A DNA stretch of 64,000 nucleotides from Evansella sp. LMS18 (GTDB lineage: Bacteria; Bacillota; Bacilli; Bacillales; Salisediminibacteriaceae). Positions within the stretch are counted from its first letter, which is position 1, and each line of letters begins with the position of its first letter. The notes below the pieces were generated by a model. It was not told where the DNA came from. It ran no database searches and saw only the letters and a list, made by a program, of their open reading frames with translations. The position numbers and the translations under genes are program-made. Positions 44,548-52,518 of the stretch are shown piece by piece. Location of the stretch: contig NZ_CP093301.1 of assembly GCF_024362785.1 (NCBI RefSeq), forward strand, positions 2,852,001 to 2,916,000, in the 5' to 3' direction.

Positions 44548-45027
44548 ATGTTCGGTTTATCGGATATACCAACTTTTATTTGGGCGATTTTCATTTCCCT
44601 CCCTGTGGTATCACTTATTCATGAGGCCGGACATTACTTGACCGCCAGAATATTCGGAGGGAAACTGAAGTTTACTATAGGGCAGGGGAAAGTCATTTTC
44701 CAGTCAGGTGATTTTGAGGTGCGCCGGGTATTCTTTCTCGATTCCTGGTGCCAGGTTGAAGAGTTGAATGTAAGTAATAAGTTTTCCCATGCTCTTGTTT
44801 ATGCAGGCGGGGTTTTTTTCAATTTACTGTCTATCTTGATTGTGAACAGCCTGCTCCATCTTGGGATATTCCAGGAGCATATTTTTTTCTATCAGTTTGT
44901 TTATTTTTCCCTGTATTATATGGTCTACGCTCTGATTCCAGTGGAAGTAGGGAAAGGAAATCCAACCGATGGAAAAGCTATATATGATGTGTTGAAACAT
45001 GGAATTAACAAAGATAACTTAGACTGA
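44548..45027 (+). CDS. membrane protein with HEAGH metalloprotease-like motif
   Basis: A 159-residue protein from ATG 44548 (GAGGTGG upstream). The first segment ends in SLIHEAGHYLTARIFGG, an HExxH motif next to a membrane helix, as in site-2-protease (M50)-like proteins. Two or three more membrane segments follow (HALVYAGGVFFNLLSILIVN, FVYFSLYYMVYALIPVE). The C-terminal NPTDGKAIYD has an Asp after NP, like the M50 third ligand motif. It is short for a canonical M50 protease. The gap 44260-44547 shows no gene. Confidence 0.78.
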   Translation: MFGLSDIPTFIWAIFISLPVVSLIHEAGHYLTARIFGGKLKFTIGQGKVIFQSGDFEVRRVFFLDSWCQVEELNVSNKFSHALVYAGGVFFNLLSILIVNSLLHLGIFQEHIFFYQFVYFSLYYMVYALIPVEVGKGNPTDGKAIYDVLKHGINKDNLD

Positions 45028-45183
45028 TAAACAAGGTATTTTTCCAGCAAAATCCCACGCCGACTGGAAAACTTATTTTGTATAAATCGCGGTAAACGCC
45101 TATAATTGAATTATATATAAAGAAGCAGCACATTAACGCTGTGTTAGTTTTGAATGCTGCCTTACTAAAGGGGGAGTGGACAG

Positions 45184-46557
45184 ATGAACGAAGCAATTCA
45201 TTCACTGGTACAAAAACAGAGGGACTATTTTTACAGCGGGGAAACAAAAAATATATCTTTTCGCCAGAAGCAGCTGCACCGCCTTAAAGAAGCAATACAG
45301 AGGCGTGAACAGGATATACTGGACGCATTAAAAAAAGATTTAAATAAATCCGAGCATGAGGCCTTCCTCACGGAAATCGGCTTCCTCTACGCAGAAATAA
45401 AAGATATGCTCAAGAATGTTGATTTATGGGCGGCTCCAAGAAAGGAGAAAACCCCATTAACTCATACAGGGACGAAAAGTATCATCCATAAAGACCCGTA
45501 CGGTGTTACCCTTCTTATCGCTCCGTGGAACTACCCGTTCCAGCTTGCGATCGCACCTTTGATTGGTGCACTTGGGGCAGGGAACACAGCGATCATAAAG
45601 CCTTCGGAGATGACGCCGAACACAAGTTCAGTTATCACAGAACTGATTGCTGACACCTTTGATGAAAAGTATGTTGCTGTCGTTGAAGGAGATGCTGAGA
45701 CGGCAAAGGACCTTCTGGACGAAAATTTTGATTACATCTTCTTTACCGGAAGTGTTCAGGTAGGAAAGAAAGTGATGGAAGCCGCCTCAAGGCATTTAAC
45801 GCCGGTAACCCTCGAACTGGGCGGCAAAAGCCCGGCGATTGTGGCAAAGGATGCAAATATAAAGCTTGCTGCTAAAAGGATTGTCTGGGGAAAATTCATC
45901 AACGCGGGACAGACATGTGTAGCGCCAGACTATATTTTAATCCATGAAAAAAAGCGCAGGAAATTCCTTAAGTACGTCGTTCATTATATTCAGAAGTTTT
46001 ATGGAGAGGATCCAGGCAGGAATGCAGACTATCCAAAAATAGTCCATGAAAAGCATGTGGAGCGTCTGGCAAAGCTCCTTGATAATGATAAAGTGTACTA
46101 TGGTGGTGAATATAACGCGGAAAACCGCTTTATGGAGCCGACGGTAATGATCGATGTCACACAGGACGATCAGGTTATGCAGGAGGAAATTTTCGGCCCT
46201 ATTATGCCTATCCTTACTTATTCAGATGAATATGAAGTTATTGAACAGGTGAGGAACAGACCTAATCCACTGGCTCTTTATTTGTTTACGGAGAACAAGG
46301 GGACGGAACAGTATATCCTTGAAAGCCTCTCCTTTGGGGGCGGGTGTGTAAATGACACAATTATGCATCTTGCCACGCCGTATTTGCCGTTTGGCGGCGT
46401 TGGGGAAAGTGGGATGGGTGCTTACCATGGAAAGTTCAGTTTTGATACTTTTACCCATCAAAAGAGTGTGCTGAAATCCACCACCACTTTTGACATTCCA
46501 TTGCGGTACAGCAAATCAAAAACCTCGTTAAAAGCATTGAAAAAAATGTGGGAATAA
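45184..46557 (+). CDS. aldehyde dehydrogenase (class 3-like)
   Basis: A 457-residue NAD(P)-dependent aldehyde dehydrogenase of the YwdH/ALDH3 type. The catalytic Cys is in NAGQTCVAPDY near residue 243, and the catalytic Glu in LELGGKSPAIV near 209. The cofactor motif is FTGSVQVGKK near 184. It would oxidise fatty or aromatic aldehydes. GGGGGAGTG precedes the ATG. Confidence 0.93.
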   Translation: MNEAIHSLVQKQRDYFYSGETKNISFRQKQLHRLKEAIQRREQDILDALKKDLNKSEHEAFLTEIGFLYAEIKDMLKNVDLWAAPRKEKTPLTHTGTKSIIHKDPYGVTLLIAPWNYPFQLAIAPLIGALGAGNTAIIKPSEMTPNTSSVITELIADTFDEKYVAVVEGDAETAKDLLDENFDYIFFTGSVQVGKKVMEAASRHLTPVTLELGGKSPAIVAKDANIKLAAKRIVWGKFINAGQTCVAPDYILIHEKKRRKFLKYVVHYIQKFYGEDPGRNADYPKIVHEKHVERLAKLLDNDKVYYGGEYNAENRFMEPTVMIDVTQDDQVMQEEIFGPIMPILTYSDEYEVIEQVRNRPNPLALYLFTENKGTEQYILESLSFGGGCVNDTIMHLATPYLPFGGVGESGMGAYHGKFSFDTFTHQKSVLKSTTTFDIPLRYSKSKTSLKALKKMWE

Positions 46558-46628
46558 TACAGAAAAAGCGGACTGGCTGAGTTTTTAATAGATGCGCCTC
46601 CGAGGTGCTATTAAGTCATTCACGGGCA

Positions 46629-46673
46629 AAAACACATGCGATTATACAGTTGTCGCATGTGTTTTTTGTGTTT
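46629..46673. terminator. terminator between convergent genes
   Basis: AACACATGCGA ... TCGCATGTGTT followed by TTTTTT on plus. Confidence 0.85.
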
Positions 46674-46759
46674 TAAAAATAGCAACCAAGCAAACGGATC
46701 CTCATTCCGTTAAATGGCCAAAAAGAGTACTCCAGGAATGGTGCAGCGGTTCCGCGTTC

Positions 46760-47956
46760 CTAAAAGAAATCGTAAAAGAACGGCTGCTTCGCCGGTACAG
46801 CCCCTTCCAGACGCTGGACATCTTCCTCAGTCCCTTGTATCAGCCCTTCATAATAAAGAGTGCTGGCTGATTGCGCGTTCATTAAAACAGCTGTGAGTGT
46901 CTGTACACTCAGACTTAGTCCTTTTTTAGGCGGGTGCTGGCAGGATCCTGACTCTTTTGCCGGGAAAAATTTAACCTCCGCATCTCCTCTGTCACCCTTA
47001 TCAGAAAGGAAGTAGGTCCCGTTGTTCCAAGAGCAAAATTCATCGGAAACATGAAGCACCAGCGGTTCGCTCCCCTTATACAAATGAAACGGATATATTT
47101 TAAGAAACGCTTCCACGTCCACGATTCGGGCCATAAAGTATGAAACTAGTTTTCGCTCCACTTTAGGGTCCCTTAATATAAACGGCAGGCCGCTATGCGG
47201 CATGGTGGTCCATTCCACTTTGTCCAGCATGGAATCGTGGTCTGAAATGAAAGCAAACAAGCCATCACGTGACTCTGTATCCAGCCATATTAACTCTTTT
47301 ATTGTCATCTTATTTTCTTTCACCTGGTAAATCATATAGCCCTTTGCTTCATTATTTTGATTGTAATAAACAGCAAGAGTCCCTTTTTTACGCTCAAATA
47401 TATTAATATTCCACCAACGCTCGTCCCGGGCGAGTGTTCCCAGGTAGCGTTTTGCCCAAGTCTGGTAGACATCATCAACAAGTGAAAGGTCATTCTCCAC
47501 CCGGCGCACCTTACCGCTGCCTTTCTTGCCAGCAGGCAGCTGTTCCTTTGTTAATGTTACAATCTGCTGTTCGGCGAAGAGCTCCCAGCCCATCTTTCTG
47601 TAAAACGGGATGGAAAAAGGGTAGAGGAAGGATAAGATCTGGCCTTCTTTCATCATCTCTTCAAGGCTGTGAAGGAGAAGCTGTTTAACAAGACCGCCGC
47701 GACGGTGCTCAGGCCAGGTAACCACACCAGATACTCCTCCCATGGGCACCTTTTCACCGAAAATATATACAGAAAGGGGCAAGGTAGTGCTTTTTGCGAG
47801 AATTTCCCCATTTTCTTCAGCTACCCAGGTGTTTTCCGGGGCAACCCATGCTTTACGTTCTTCCCTTTCCTTCTCTGTAAGTTCATACTGAAATGCAAAC
47901 TCCGACATACGGATGCTGTATTCCATTTCCTCTTCCCGCAGTCTTCTTATGTACAT
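46760..47956 (-). CDS. Eis-like GNAT acetyltransferase with SCP2-like C-terminus
   Basis: About 398 residues from ATG 47956 (AGAGGTGGGG upstream; a GTG at 47965 is the alternative). The N-terminal GNAT core has VSGVVTWPEHRRGGLVKQLL near residue 82. A second GNAT-like half and an SCP2-like C-terminus with LTAVLMNAQSASTLYYEGLI complete the Eis layout. Eis proteins acetylate amines, including aminoglycosides; substrate here unknown. Confidence 0.87.
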   Translation of the reverse strand: MYIRRLREEEMEYSIRMSEFAFQYELTEKEREERKAWVAPENTWVAEENGEILAKSTTLPLSVYIFGEKVPMGGVSGVVTWPEHRRGGLVKQLLLHSLEEMMKEGQILSFLYPFSIPFYRKMGWELFAEQQIVTLTKEQLPAGKKGSGKVRRVENDLSLVDDVYQTWAKRYLGTLARDERWWNINIFERKKGTLAVYYNQNNEAKGYMIYQVKENKMTIKELIWLDTESRDGLFAFISDHDSMLDKVEWTTMPHSGLPFILRDPKVERKLVSYFMARIVDVEAFLKIYPFHLYKGSEPLVLHVSDEFCSWNNGTYFLSDKGDRGDAEVKFFPAKESGSCQHPPKKGLSLSVQTLTAVLMNAQSASTLYYEGLIQGTEEDVQRLEGAVPAKQPFFYDFF

Positions 47957-48113
47957 AATCCCCACCTCTGTTTTTAATAAATATTAGTCTGTCACTATAA
48001 TATTTGATTTTATCAGAAAAAAACAGATACGGTATGTTTCGGAAACAAAGAAAACGAGAAAAAGAAGTATTATTGGTCGTAATAGCTTAATAAAAATTAC
48101 TAACAAAGGTGAT

Positions 48114-49436
48114 ATGATGGCTGAAGAAGAGAAAATATATGACTTGGCAGGAATAGGGATTGGACCGTTTAACCTTAGCATGGCGGCATTGCTGGAGGAT
48201 AATCATGAACTGGAAGCTGTATTTTTTGATGAGTCTCCGTCCTTTCAATGGCATCCGGGGATGCTTATTGAAGAGACCGATTTACAGGTCCCTTTTCTGG
48301 CAGACCTTGTAACTTTTGCAGACCCTTCAAACAGGTTCAGCTTTCTGAATTATCTTCACCAACATAACAGACTTTATAAATTTTATTTTTTTAACAGGTT
48401 CGATATCCCGCGGCGTGAATATAACGATTATGCCCAGTGGGTGGCTGAACAGCTGAGCAATTGCATGTTCGGGGAGCGGGTAATTGATCTCATTGATAAT
48501 AAGGAAAGCGACACTCCCCATTATGAGGTAGTTACTGAAAATCGGGAAACAAAGGAAAAGAGAAAATTCGCAGCGAAAAATATCGTGCTTGGGACAGGAA
48601 GCACGCCGATGGTGCCAGGGAATTTCAGTGATTTTCCTGAAGAGGATGTTTTCCATACGGCTAGCTACCAGTACTTAGAAGAGGAAATTTCAGAAGCGGA
48701 ATCTATTCTTGTTACCGGCTCTGGCCAGAGTGCGGCGGAAGTATTCCTGGATCTTCTGGAAAAAAAGAAACGTGATCAGAAACTTACATGGCTGACCAGA
48801 TCACCTGGATTTTTTCAGCTTGAAGCAGGAAAGCTGGGACAGGAAATTTTCTCCCATGATTATATAGATTATTTCCACCCCTTGCCATTTGAAAAAAGGA
48901 AGGAGGAGCTTCCTCACCTGAATCATCTGAGGAAAGGGGTAGAACAGAAGACGTTTCATAAAATATATGATCTTCTGTACCATTACTCGGTGCAGAATAT
49001 TGACCCTGGAGTTACAATTGGGGCGAATATGGAACTGAAAGAAATAGAAAGAGAGCAGAAAGCATACAGACTTACTTTTGAACATAAGAAAGAAGAACAG
49101 AAATACCGTTTCAAAGCAGATAAAGTCATTTTAGCAACTGGCTATAAACCGAATATACCGGAATGGCTCACTAAACTGAGGGATAAAATAGAGTGGGAGG
49201 ATGAAAAACGATTTAAAGTGACCAGGGATTATCAGCTTTCCTTTAAAAGAGAGAGGCCTCACAAGATATATTCTCTCACTAATCTGGAACACTCCCATGG
49301 GGCTGGGGCAACTAACCTGGCACTTTCTGTAGGAAGAAATGTAAGGATTATCAATAGTATTGCCGGGAAACAAGTTTATCAGGAACAGGATAACACCGTG
49401 TTTCAGTCATTTACATTCAGAGATAAAGAACATTAA
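48114..49436 (+). CDS. lysine/ornithine N-monooxygenase (siderophore type)
   Basis: A 440-residue FAD/NADPH N-hydroxylase of the IucD/SidA group, which makes N-hydroxy-lysine or -ornithine for hydroxamate siderophores. The FAD motif is GIGIGPFNLS near residue 14, the NADPH motif is VTGSGQSAAEVFLDL near 198, and the C-terminal ATGYKP near 340 is present. It stands alone: no NIS synthetase, NRPS or acetyltransferase gene for a siderophore lies beside it. No clear Fur box is seen upstream. Confidence 0.9.
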   Translation: MMAEEEKIYDLAGIGIGPFNLSMAALLEDNHELEAVFFDESPSFQWHPGMLIEETDLQVPFLADLVTFADPSNRFSFLNYLHQHNRLYKFYFFNRFDIPRREYNDYAQWVAEQLSNCMFGERVIDLIDNKESDTPHYEVVTENRETKEKRKFAAKNIVLGTGSTPMVPGNFSDFPEEDVFHTASYQYLEEEISEAESILVTGSGQSAAEVFLDLLEKKKRDQKLTWLTRSPGFFQLEAGKLGQEIFSHDYIDYFHPLPFEKRKEELPHLNHLRKGVEQKTFHKIYDLLYHYSVQNIDPGVTIGANMELKEIEREQKAYRLTFEHKKEEQKYRFKADKVILATGYKPNIPEWLTKLRDKIEWEDEKRFKVTRDYQLSFKRERPHKIYSLTNLEHSHGAGATNLALSVGRNVRIINSIAGKQVYQEQDNTVFQSFTFRDKEH

Positions 49437-49439
49437 GAA

Positions 49440-49470
49440 GCCTGTGAGCTCATGCTCACAGGCTTTTATT
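49440..49470 (+). terminator. terminator after the monooxygenase gene
   Basis: GCCTGTGAGC-TCAT-GCTCACAGGC followed by TTTTATTCTT. Confidence 0.9.
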
Positions 49471-49496
49471 CTTCAGAATTACAGCTATGACAACAT

Positions 49497-49769
49497 TTAT
49501 TTTATTATCTGAAAGGAATTGCTGGAATCGTCTACCTCCATTTCAGTAAGGTGAAGATCTGTCACCTTTGCAGGATACTTTGCCTGTTTCACTCGTTCGA
49601 TAAATCTGTCTACTTGCGTATCCTGCCCCTGTACTTCAAACTCCACCAGTCCATCACTCCGGTTTCTGACCCATCCGCTGAGATTATGGTCAGCTGCCAG
49701 GTTATGTGTGAAGTATCGGAAACCAACTCCCTGAACACGTCCTTCAACCACGCCAAGAATTCTTTGCAA
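49497..49769 (-). CDS. acylphosphatase
   Basis: A 90-residue acylphosphatase that hydrolyses acyl-phosphates. The active site is GRVQGVGFRYFTH (Arg near 23) with catalytic Asn in GWVRNRSDG near 42. It starts with TTG behind GAGGAGGG. Full length for the family. Confidence 0.92.
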   Translation of the reverse strand: MQRILGVVEGRVQGVGFRYFTHNLAADHNLSGWVRNRSDGLVEFEVQGQDTQVDRFIERVKQAKYPAKVTDLHLTEMEVDDSSNSFQIIK

Positions 49770-49940
49770 TCTCTACCCTCCTCGCCATCAGTCATGATGC
49801 CTTTTGTTTCTCTCTTCCGCGCTTTTCCCTTTTTGATTAAGAATATAACTAGATAAATCGAACTAAATTGGTGGAAAAAGACCCTCCCTGTAATAAACAA
49901 TATGTGGTAAATTATATTGGTTGAGATTTTATTATTAAAC

Positions 49941-50133
49941 TGAATGAATTTTATATATAGACTTTGCATAAAAAAGACGAACATTACTTTTCGATTGCAG
50001 CGTAAGACGGCGAATCGTGCGGGAAAAGCATGAAAAGCTGAAAATCCATTTTTGACGGCGTTCAGCGGTCAAAAATTAGTTGAAGCCGTGCCCGCAGAAC
50101 GCGTCCGTCTGAAGCGAAAATCGAACAATAAAG
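49941..50133 (+). repeat. ~190-bp interspersed repeat, copy 2
   Basis: Second copy of the element at 25783, same orientation, roughly 80% identical by eye. It ends about 20 bp before the acyltransferase start, so it supplies the leader of that gene. The part of the gap before it (49770-49940) shows nothing clear. Confidence 0.75.
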
Positions 50134-50153
50134 AAACAGAATGGAATGGTAAT

Positions 50154-50900
50154 ATGCTGAGAACTATTTTCTGGTTTATTTTCTTTTTCAGCTATCTTGT
50201 CTGGGCTATGCCTGCTCTCTGGAAAGCAGACAGGCTGAAAAAGCAGGGGAAAACAGAAGAACATGAAAGACATGTGGAGAAAATCACTTCAGAATGGGCA
50301 GCCGCCTTGTTAAAGGTTGCAGGCGTAAAAGTACATGTCCATGGGAAAGAAAACCTTCCAGATAAGGAAAACTGCCTGATTGTGAGCAATCATCAGGGAA
50401 ATTTTGATATTCCTATCTTACTGGCGAACCTGGAAAGAAAAATAGGCTTTATCTCGAAAGTTGAAGTGAAAAAGATTCCACTTATCCCAGGATGGATGGA
50501 ACATATGCAGTGTATTTTTATGGACAGGAAAAACAGGCGCCAGTCCATTAAAGCAATCCTCGACGGTGCCAGAAACCTTGAAGAAGGGCATAATATTGTT
50601 ATTTTTCCGGAAGGGACGAGAAGTAAAGGCGGCCCGGTGGGGATGTTTAAAAAAGGAAGCTTTAAACTGGCATCAAAGTCCGGCGCGGCAATTCTCCCGG
50701 TAGCAATCAATGGCTCATACAAAGCGATGGAATCGAATAAAAATATCATTCGACCTGCAGAAGTCCATCTGACAATCCTGCCGCCGGTGAGGATTCATCA
50801 GCAGCATCCCGACATGGAATTGGAACAGCTTGCTGATATCGTAAAAGGCCAGATCGAAGAGACATTGGCCGGCACTCAGAAAAAGGCTGGTAAGATTTAA
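50154..50900 (+). CDS. 1-acyl-sn-glycerol-3-phosphate acyltransferase (PlsC-like)
   Basis: A 248-residue acyltransferase with an N-terminal membrane helix (FWFIFFFSYLVWAMPALW). The H-x4-D motif is SNHQGNFDIP near residue 77 and the second motif FPEGTRSKGG near 150. It makes phosphatidic acid from lysophosphatidic acid. ATG 50154 is chosen since the frame upstream lies in the interspersed repeat; the ribosome site (GGAATGG) is weak. Confidence 0.9.
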   Translation: MLRTIFWFIFFFSYLVWAMPALWKADRLKKQGKTEEHERHVEKITSEWAAALLKVAGVKVHVHGKENLPDKENCLIVSNHQGNFDIPILLANLERKIGFISKVEVKKIPLIPGWMEHMQCIFMDRKNRRQSIKAILDGARNLEEGHNIVIFPEGTRSKGGPVGMFKKGSFKLASKSGAAILPVAINGSYKAMESNKNIIRPAEVHLTILPPVRIHQQHPDMELEQLADIVKGQIEETLAGTQKKAGKI

Positions 50901-51036
50901 GGGCAGTATGCCATGTCGATAAATGGAGAATGGCGACTGGTTTCGGCAGGCGGTGTCTCTCCTGGTTCGGGGAATTCTTAAGGAATTTTACAAAAAAAAG
51001 CAGGAATTTATTACTAAACAGCTAATTTATTAAAAA

Positions 51037-51054
51037 TGAATGACTAATCATTTT
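51037..51054 (+). promoter_or_regulatory. FadR-like operator before the SCP2 gene
   Basis: TGAATGACTAATCATTTT fits the Bacillus FadR (YsiA) consensus TGAATGAMTARTCATTCA at 16 of 18 positions. It lies just upstream of the ribosome site. Confidence 0.55.
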
Positions 51055-51072
51055 TTCGGAAGGTGGAGAACG

Positions 51073-51402
51073 ATGGCTGTTAAAGAAAAATTCGAGGTAC
51101 TGACAACGAGAATGAATGACGACCCGAGTCACCTGGAGGACATGAACGTAGTGTACAAATTCAATCTGTCCGGAGATGAAGAAGGTACGTACCAGCTTAA
51201 AATTGAAGACAAGAAAGCGGAATATACTCTTGAAGAAAAGCATGAACCAACGATTACGCTGGAAATGAGCGATAAAAACTTCCTTAAACTGGCTGAGAAT
51301 GACCTTAACCCGACTATGGCCTATATGAGCGGAAAACTCAAAGTAAAGGGAGATCTTTCCCTCGCCTTAAAGCTTCATTCTTTATTGAAAAAATATCAGT
51401 AA
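51073..51402 (+). CDS. SCP2 sterol-binding domain protein
   Basis: A 109-residue SCP2-domain protein from ATG 51073 (AAGGTGG upstream). NVVYKFNLSGDEEGTYQLKI, ITLEMSDKNFLKLAENDLNP and AYMSGKLKVKGDLSLALKL (in parts) are the usual signature. It would carry fatty-acyl or other lipids. A FadR-like site upstream suggests control with fatty-acid degradation. Confidence 0.9.
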   Translation: MAVKEKFEVLTTRMNDDPSHLEDMNVVYKFNLSGDEEGTYQLKIEDKKAEYTLEEKHEPTITLEMSDKNFLKLAENDLNPTMAYMSGKLKVKGDLSLALKLHSLLKKYQ

Positions 51403-51409
51403 TGAGAAA

Positions 51410-51440
51410 ACGTGACCAGCAGCCTGGTCACGTTTTTTTA
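51410..51440. terminator. bidirectional terminator
   Basis: CGTGACCA ... TGGTCACG followed by TTTTTTT; the minus strand also has TTTT for the fbpB-like gene. Confidence 0.85.
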
Positions 51441-51449
51441 AAAGGAAGC

Positions 51450-51590
51450 TTACGCTTTCTGAAGGTGTTTCTCCATATATCTCTCGTCTACTTTTTCTTC
51501 TATTTTTTCCAGCTCTTTGTTATCCCTCAGCAGCTGCTCTTTATTCTCATTTACAAGCTCTTCAAAACTTTTCTTGAATTTCTTTCTCAT
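51450..51590 (-). CDS. FbpB-like small basic protein, 46 residues
   Basis: A minus-strand frame from ATG 51590 with AAAGGATG 6 bases upstream. It encodes 46 residues starting MRKKFKKSFEELVNENKEQL, rich in Lys and Glu, helical. The K-S-F-x-x-L-V-x-x-N pattern is that of the Fur-regulated basic protein B family (FbpB/FbpC). In B. subtilis FbpB acts with the small RNA FsrA in iron sparing. No clear Fur box is seen upstream, so iron control is only inferred from the family. Confidence 0.72.
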   Translation of the reverse strand: MRKKFKKSFEELVNENKEQLLRDNKELEKIEEKVDERYMEKHLQKA

Positions 51591-51770
51591 TTATATCATC
51601 CTTTTCGAATAATTAATCATAATTTTCTTTCAATTCAATTATATAACTTTATGTATAAAAAAGCGACTTAATTTGTTACAATTTTGCGAACTTTGTCGGA
51701 CATGTACTGAAAAGGAACGCATATACTTAAAGGAACTCAGCGAAAAATTGAAGGCTCAGGAGGTTTAACG

Positions 51771-52223
51771 GTGTTCGAATCTGGTAAAAGGAATGAGTAT
51801 AGTAATGACAGGGCTTCCGGGGAATATGCTCTGTCTTTAATAAGGCGGCTCGCGAGAAGAGAGAGCACGGAAGAGCTTTTGTATGATTATCTGAAGGTAA
51901 TTTCGGACGATTCTGTAACGAAACGTATTCTTCATTCTGTGTTAATGGATGAACGGGCACAGTTCCGTATGCTTAAGGAGCTGTATAAGCATTTGACGGG
52001 AGCACCATTAGAGGTGCAGGCCCCGAACTTTATTCGCCCTGAATCATTAAAGGACGGTCTTTCAGGAATAATGATGAGAAAGGCAAAGAAAATAAAGCTT
52101 TATACACAGCTGATTAATAATCTCCCTGCAAACTACAGCCCCTTTCTGTTTTCATTTATAAATGATGAACACATGCACATGAATCTGATCAATTTTTTGC
52201 TTATAAGGTCCTCCGGAGAATAA
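51771..52223 (+). CDS. ferritin-like helical protein
   Basis: A 150-residue all-helical protein starting with GTG behind AGGAGGT. ADJACENT helices carry ESTEELLYDYLKVISDD, LMDERAQFRMLKELYKHLTG and SFINDEHMHMNLINFLL, a pattern of Glu and His residues like ferritin-like di-iron proteins. Whether it binds metal is not clear: only DE-x-x-QF and DEHMHM are obvious. No signal peptide. Confidence 0.72.
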   Translation: MFESGKRNEYSNDRASGEYALSLIRRLARRESTEELLYDYLKVISDDSVTKRILHSVLMDERAQFRMLKELYKHLTGAPLEVQAPNFIRPESLKDGLSGIMMRKAKKIKLYTQLINNLPANYSPFLFSFINDEHMHMNLINFLLIRSSGE

Positions 52224-52232
52224 TTTTCTGTT

Positions 52233-52415
52233 TTTTCCACAATATCCACAGAATTATACACAGGGTTATACTCTGTGTTTTTTGCTTCATTTTAGTTTTT
52301 CCACATTATCCACAAATATATAGATTAAAACTTATTAACAGACCTCAGAAAAAATCTGGGCTTAAATAAAAGAGAGAAAGTAAGTTATTAACATTATCCA
52401 CAATTCTGTGGATAT
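52233..52415. promoter_or_regulatory. DnaA-box cluster (seven boxes)
   Basis: Two perfect TTATCCACA boxes lie at 52306-52314 and 52394-52402. Near-matches are TTTTCCACA (52233, 52297), ATATCCACA (52242), TTATACACA (52254) and, on minus, ATATCCACA (52407-52415). All lie within 183 bp of non-coding AT-rich DNA. B. subtilis has such clusters outside oriC that bind DnaA. Confidence 0.75.
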
Positions 52416-52480
52416 GTATAATCAGGCTATCGTTTCATGACAACCTGGGAAAAATAAGTTAAAATAATAGAAAAGTCGAG

Positions 52481-52494
52481 TGAATGATCATTCA
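52481..52494. promoter_or_regulatory. palindromic operator before the MBL gene
   Basis: TGAATGATCATTCA is a perfect 14-bp palindrome with the same half-sites as the FadR-like site at 51037 but without the 4-bp spacer. A TetR-family repressor could bind. Confidence 0.45.
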
Positions 52495-52518
52495 TTTTTC
52501 TGTTGAAAGGAGAGCAAA

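Noticed and set aside
51590-51660. Fur box upstream of the fbpB-like gene
   Set aside because: The AT-rich sequence matches the 7-1-7 consensus poorly.
52233-52415. Chromosome origin (oriC)
   Set aside because: No dnaA, dnaN, rpmH or gidA-type gene is near; a DnaA-box cluster outside the origin fits better.
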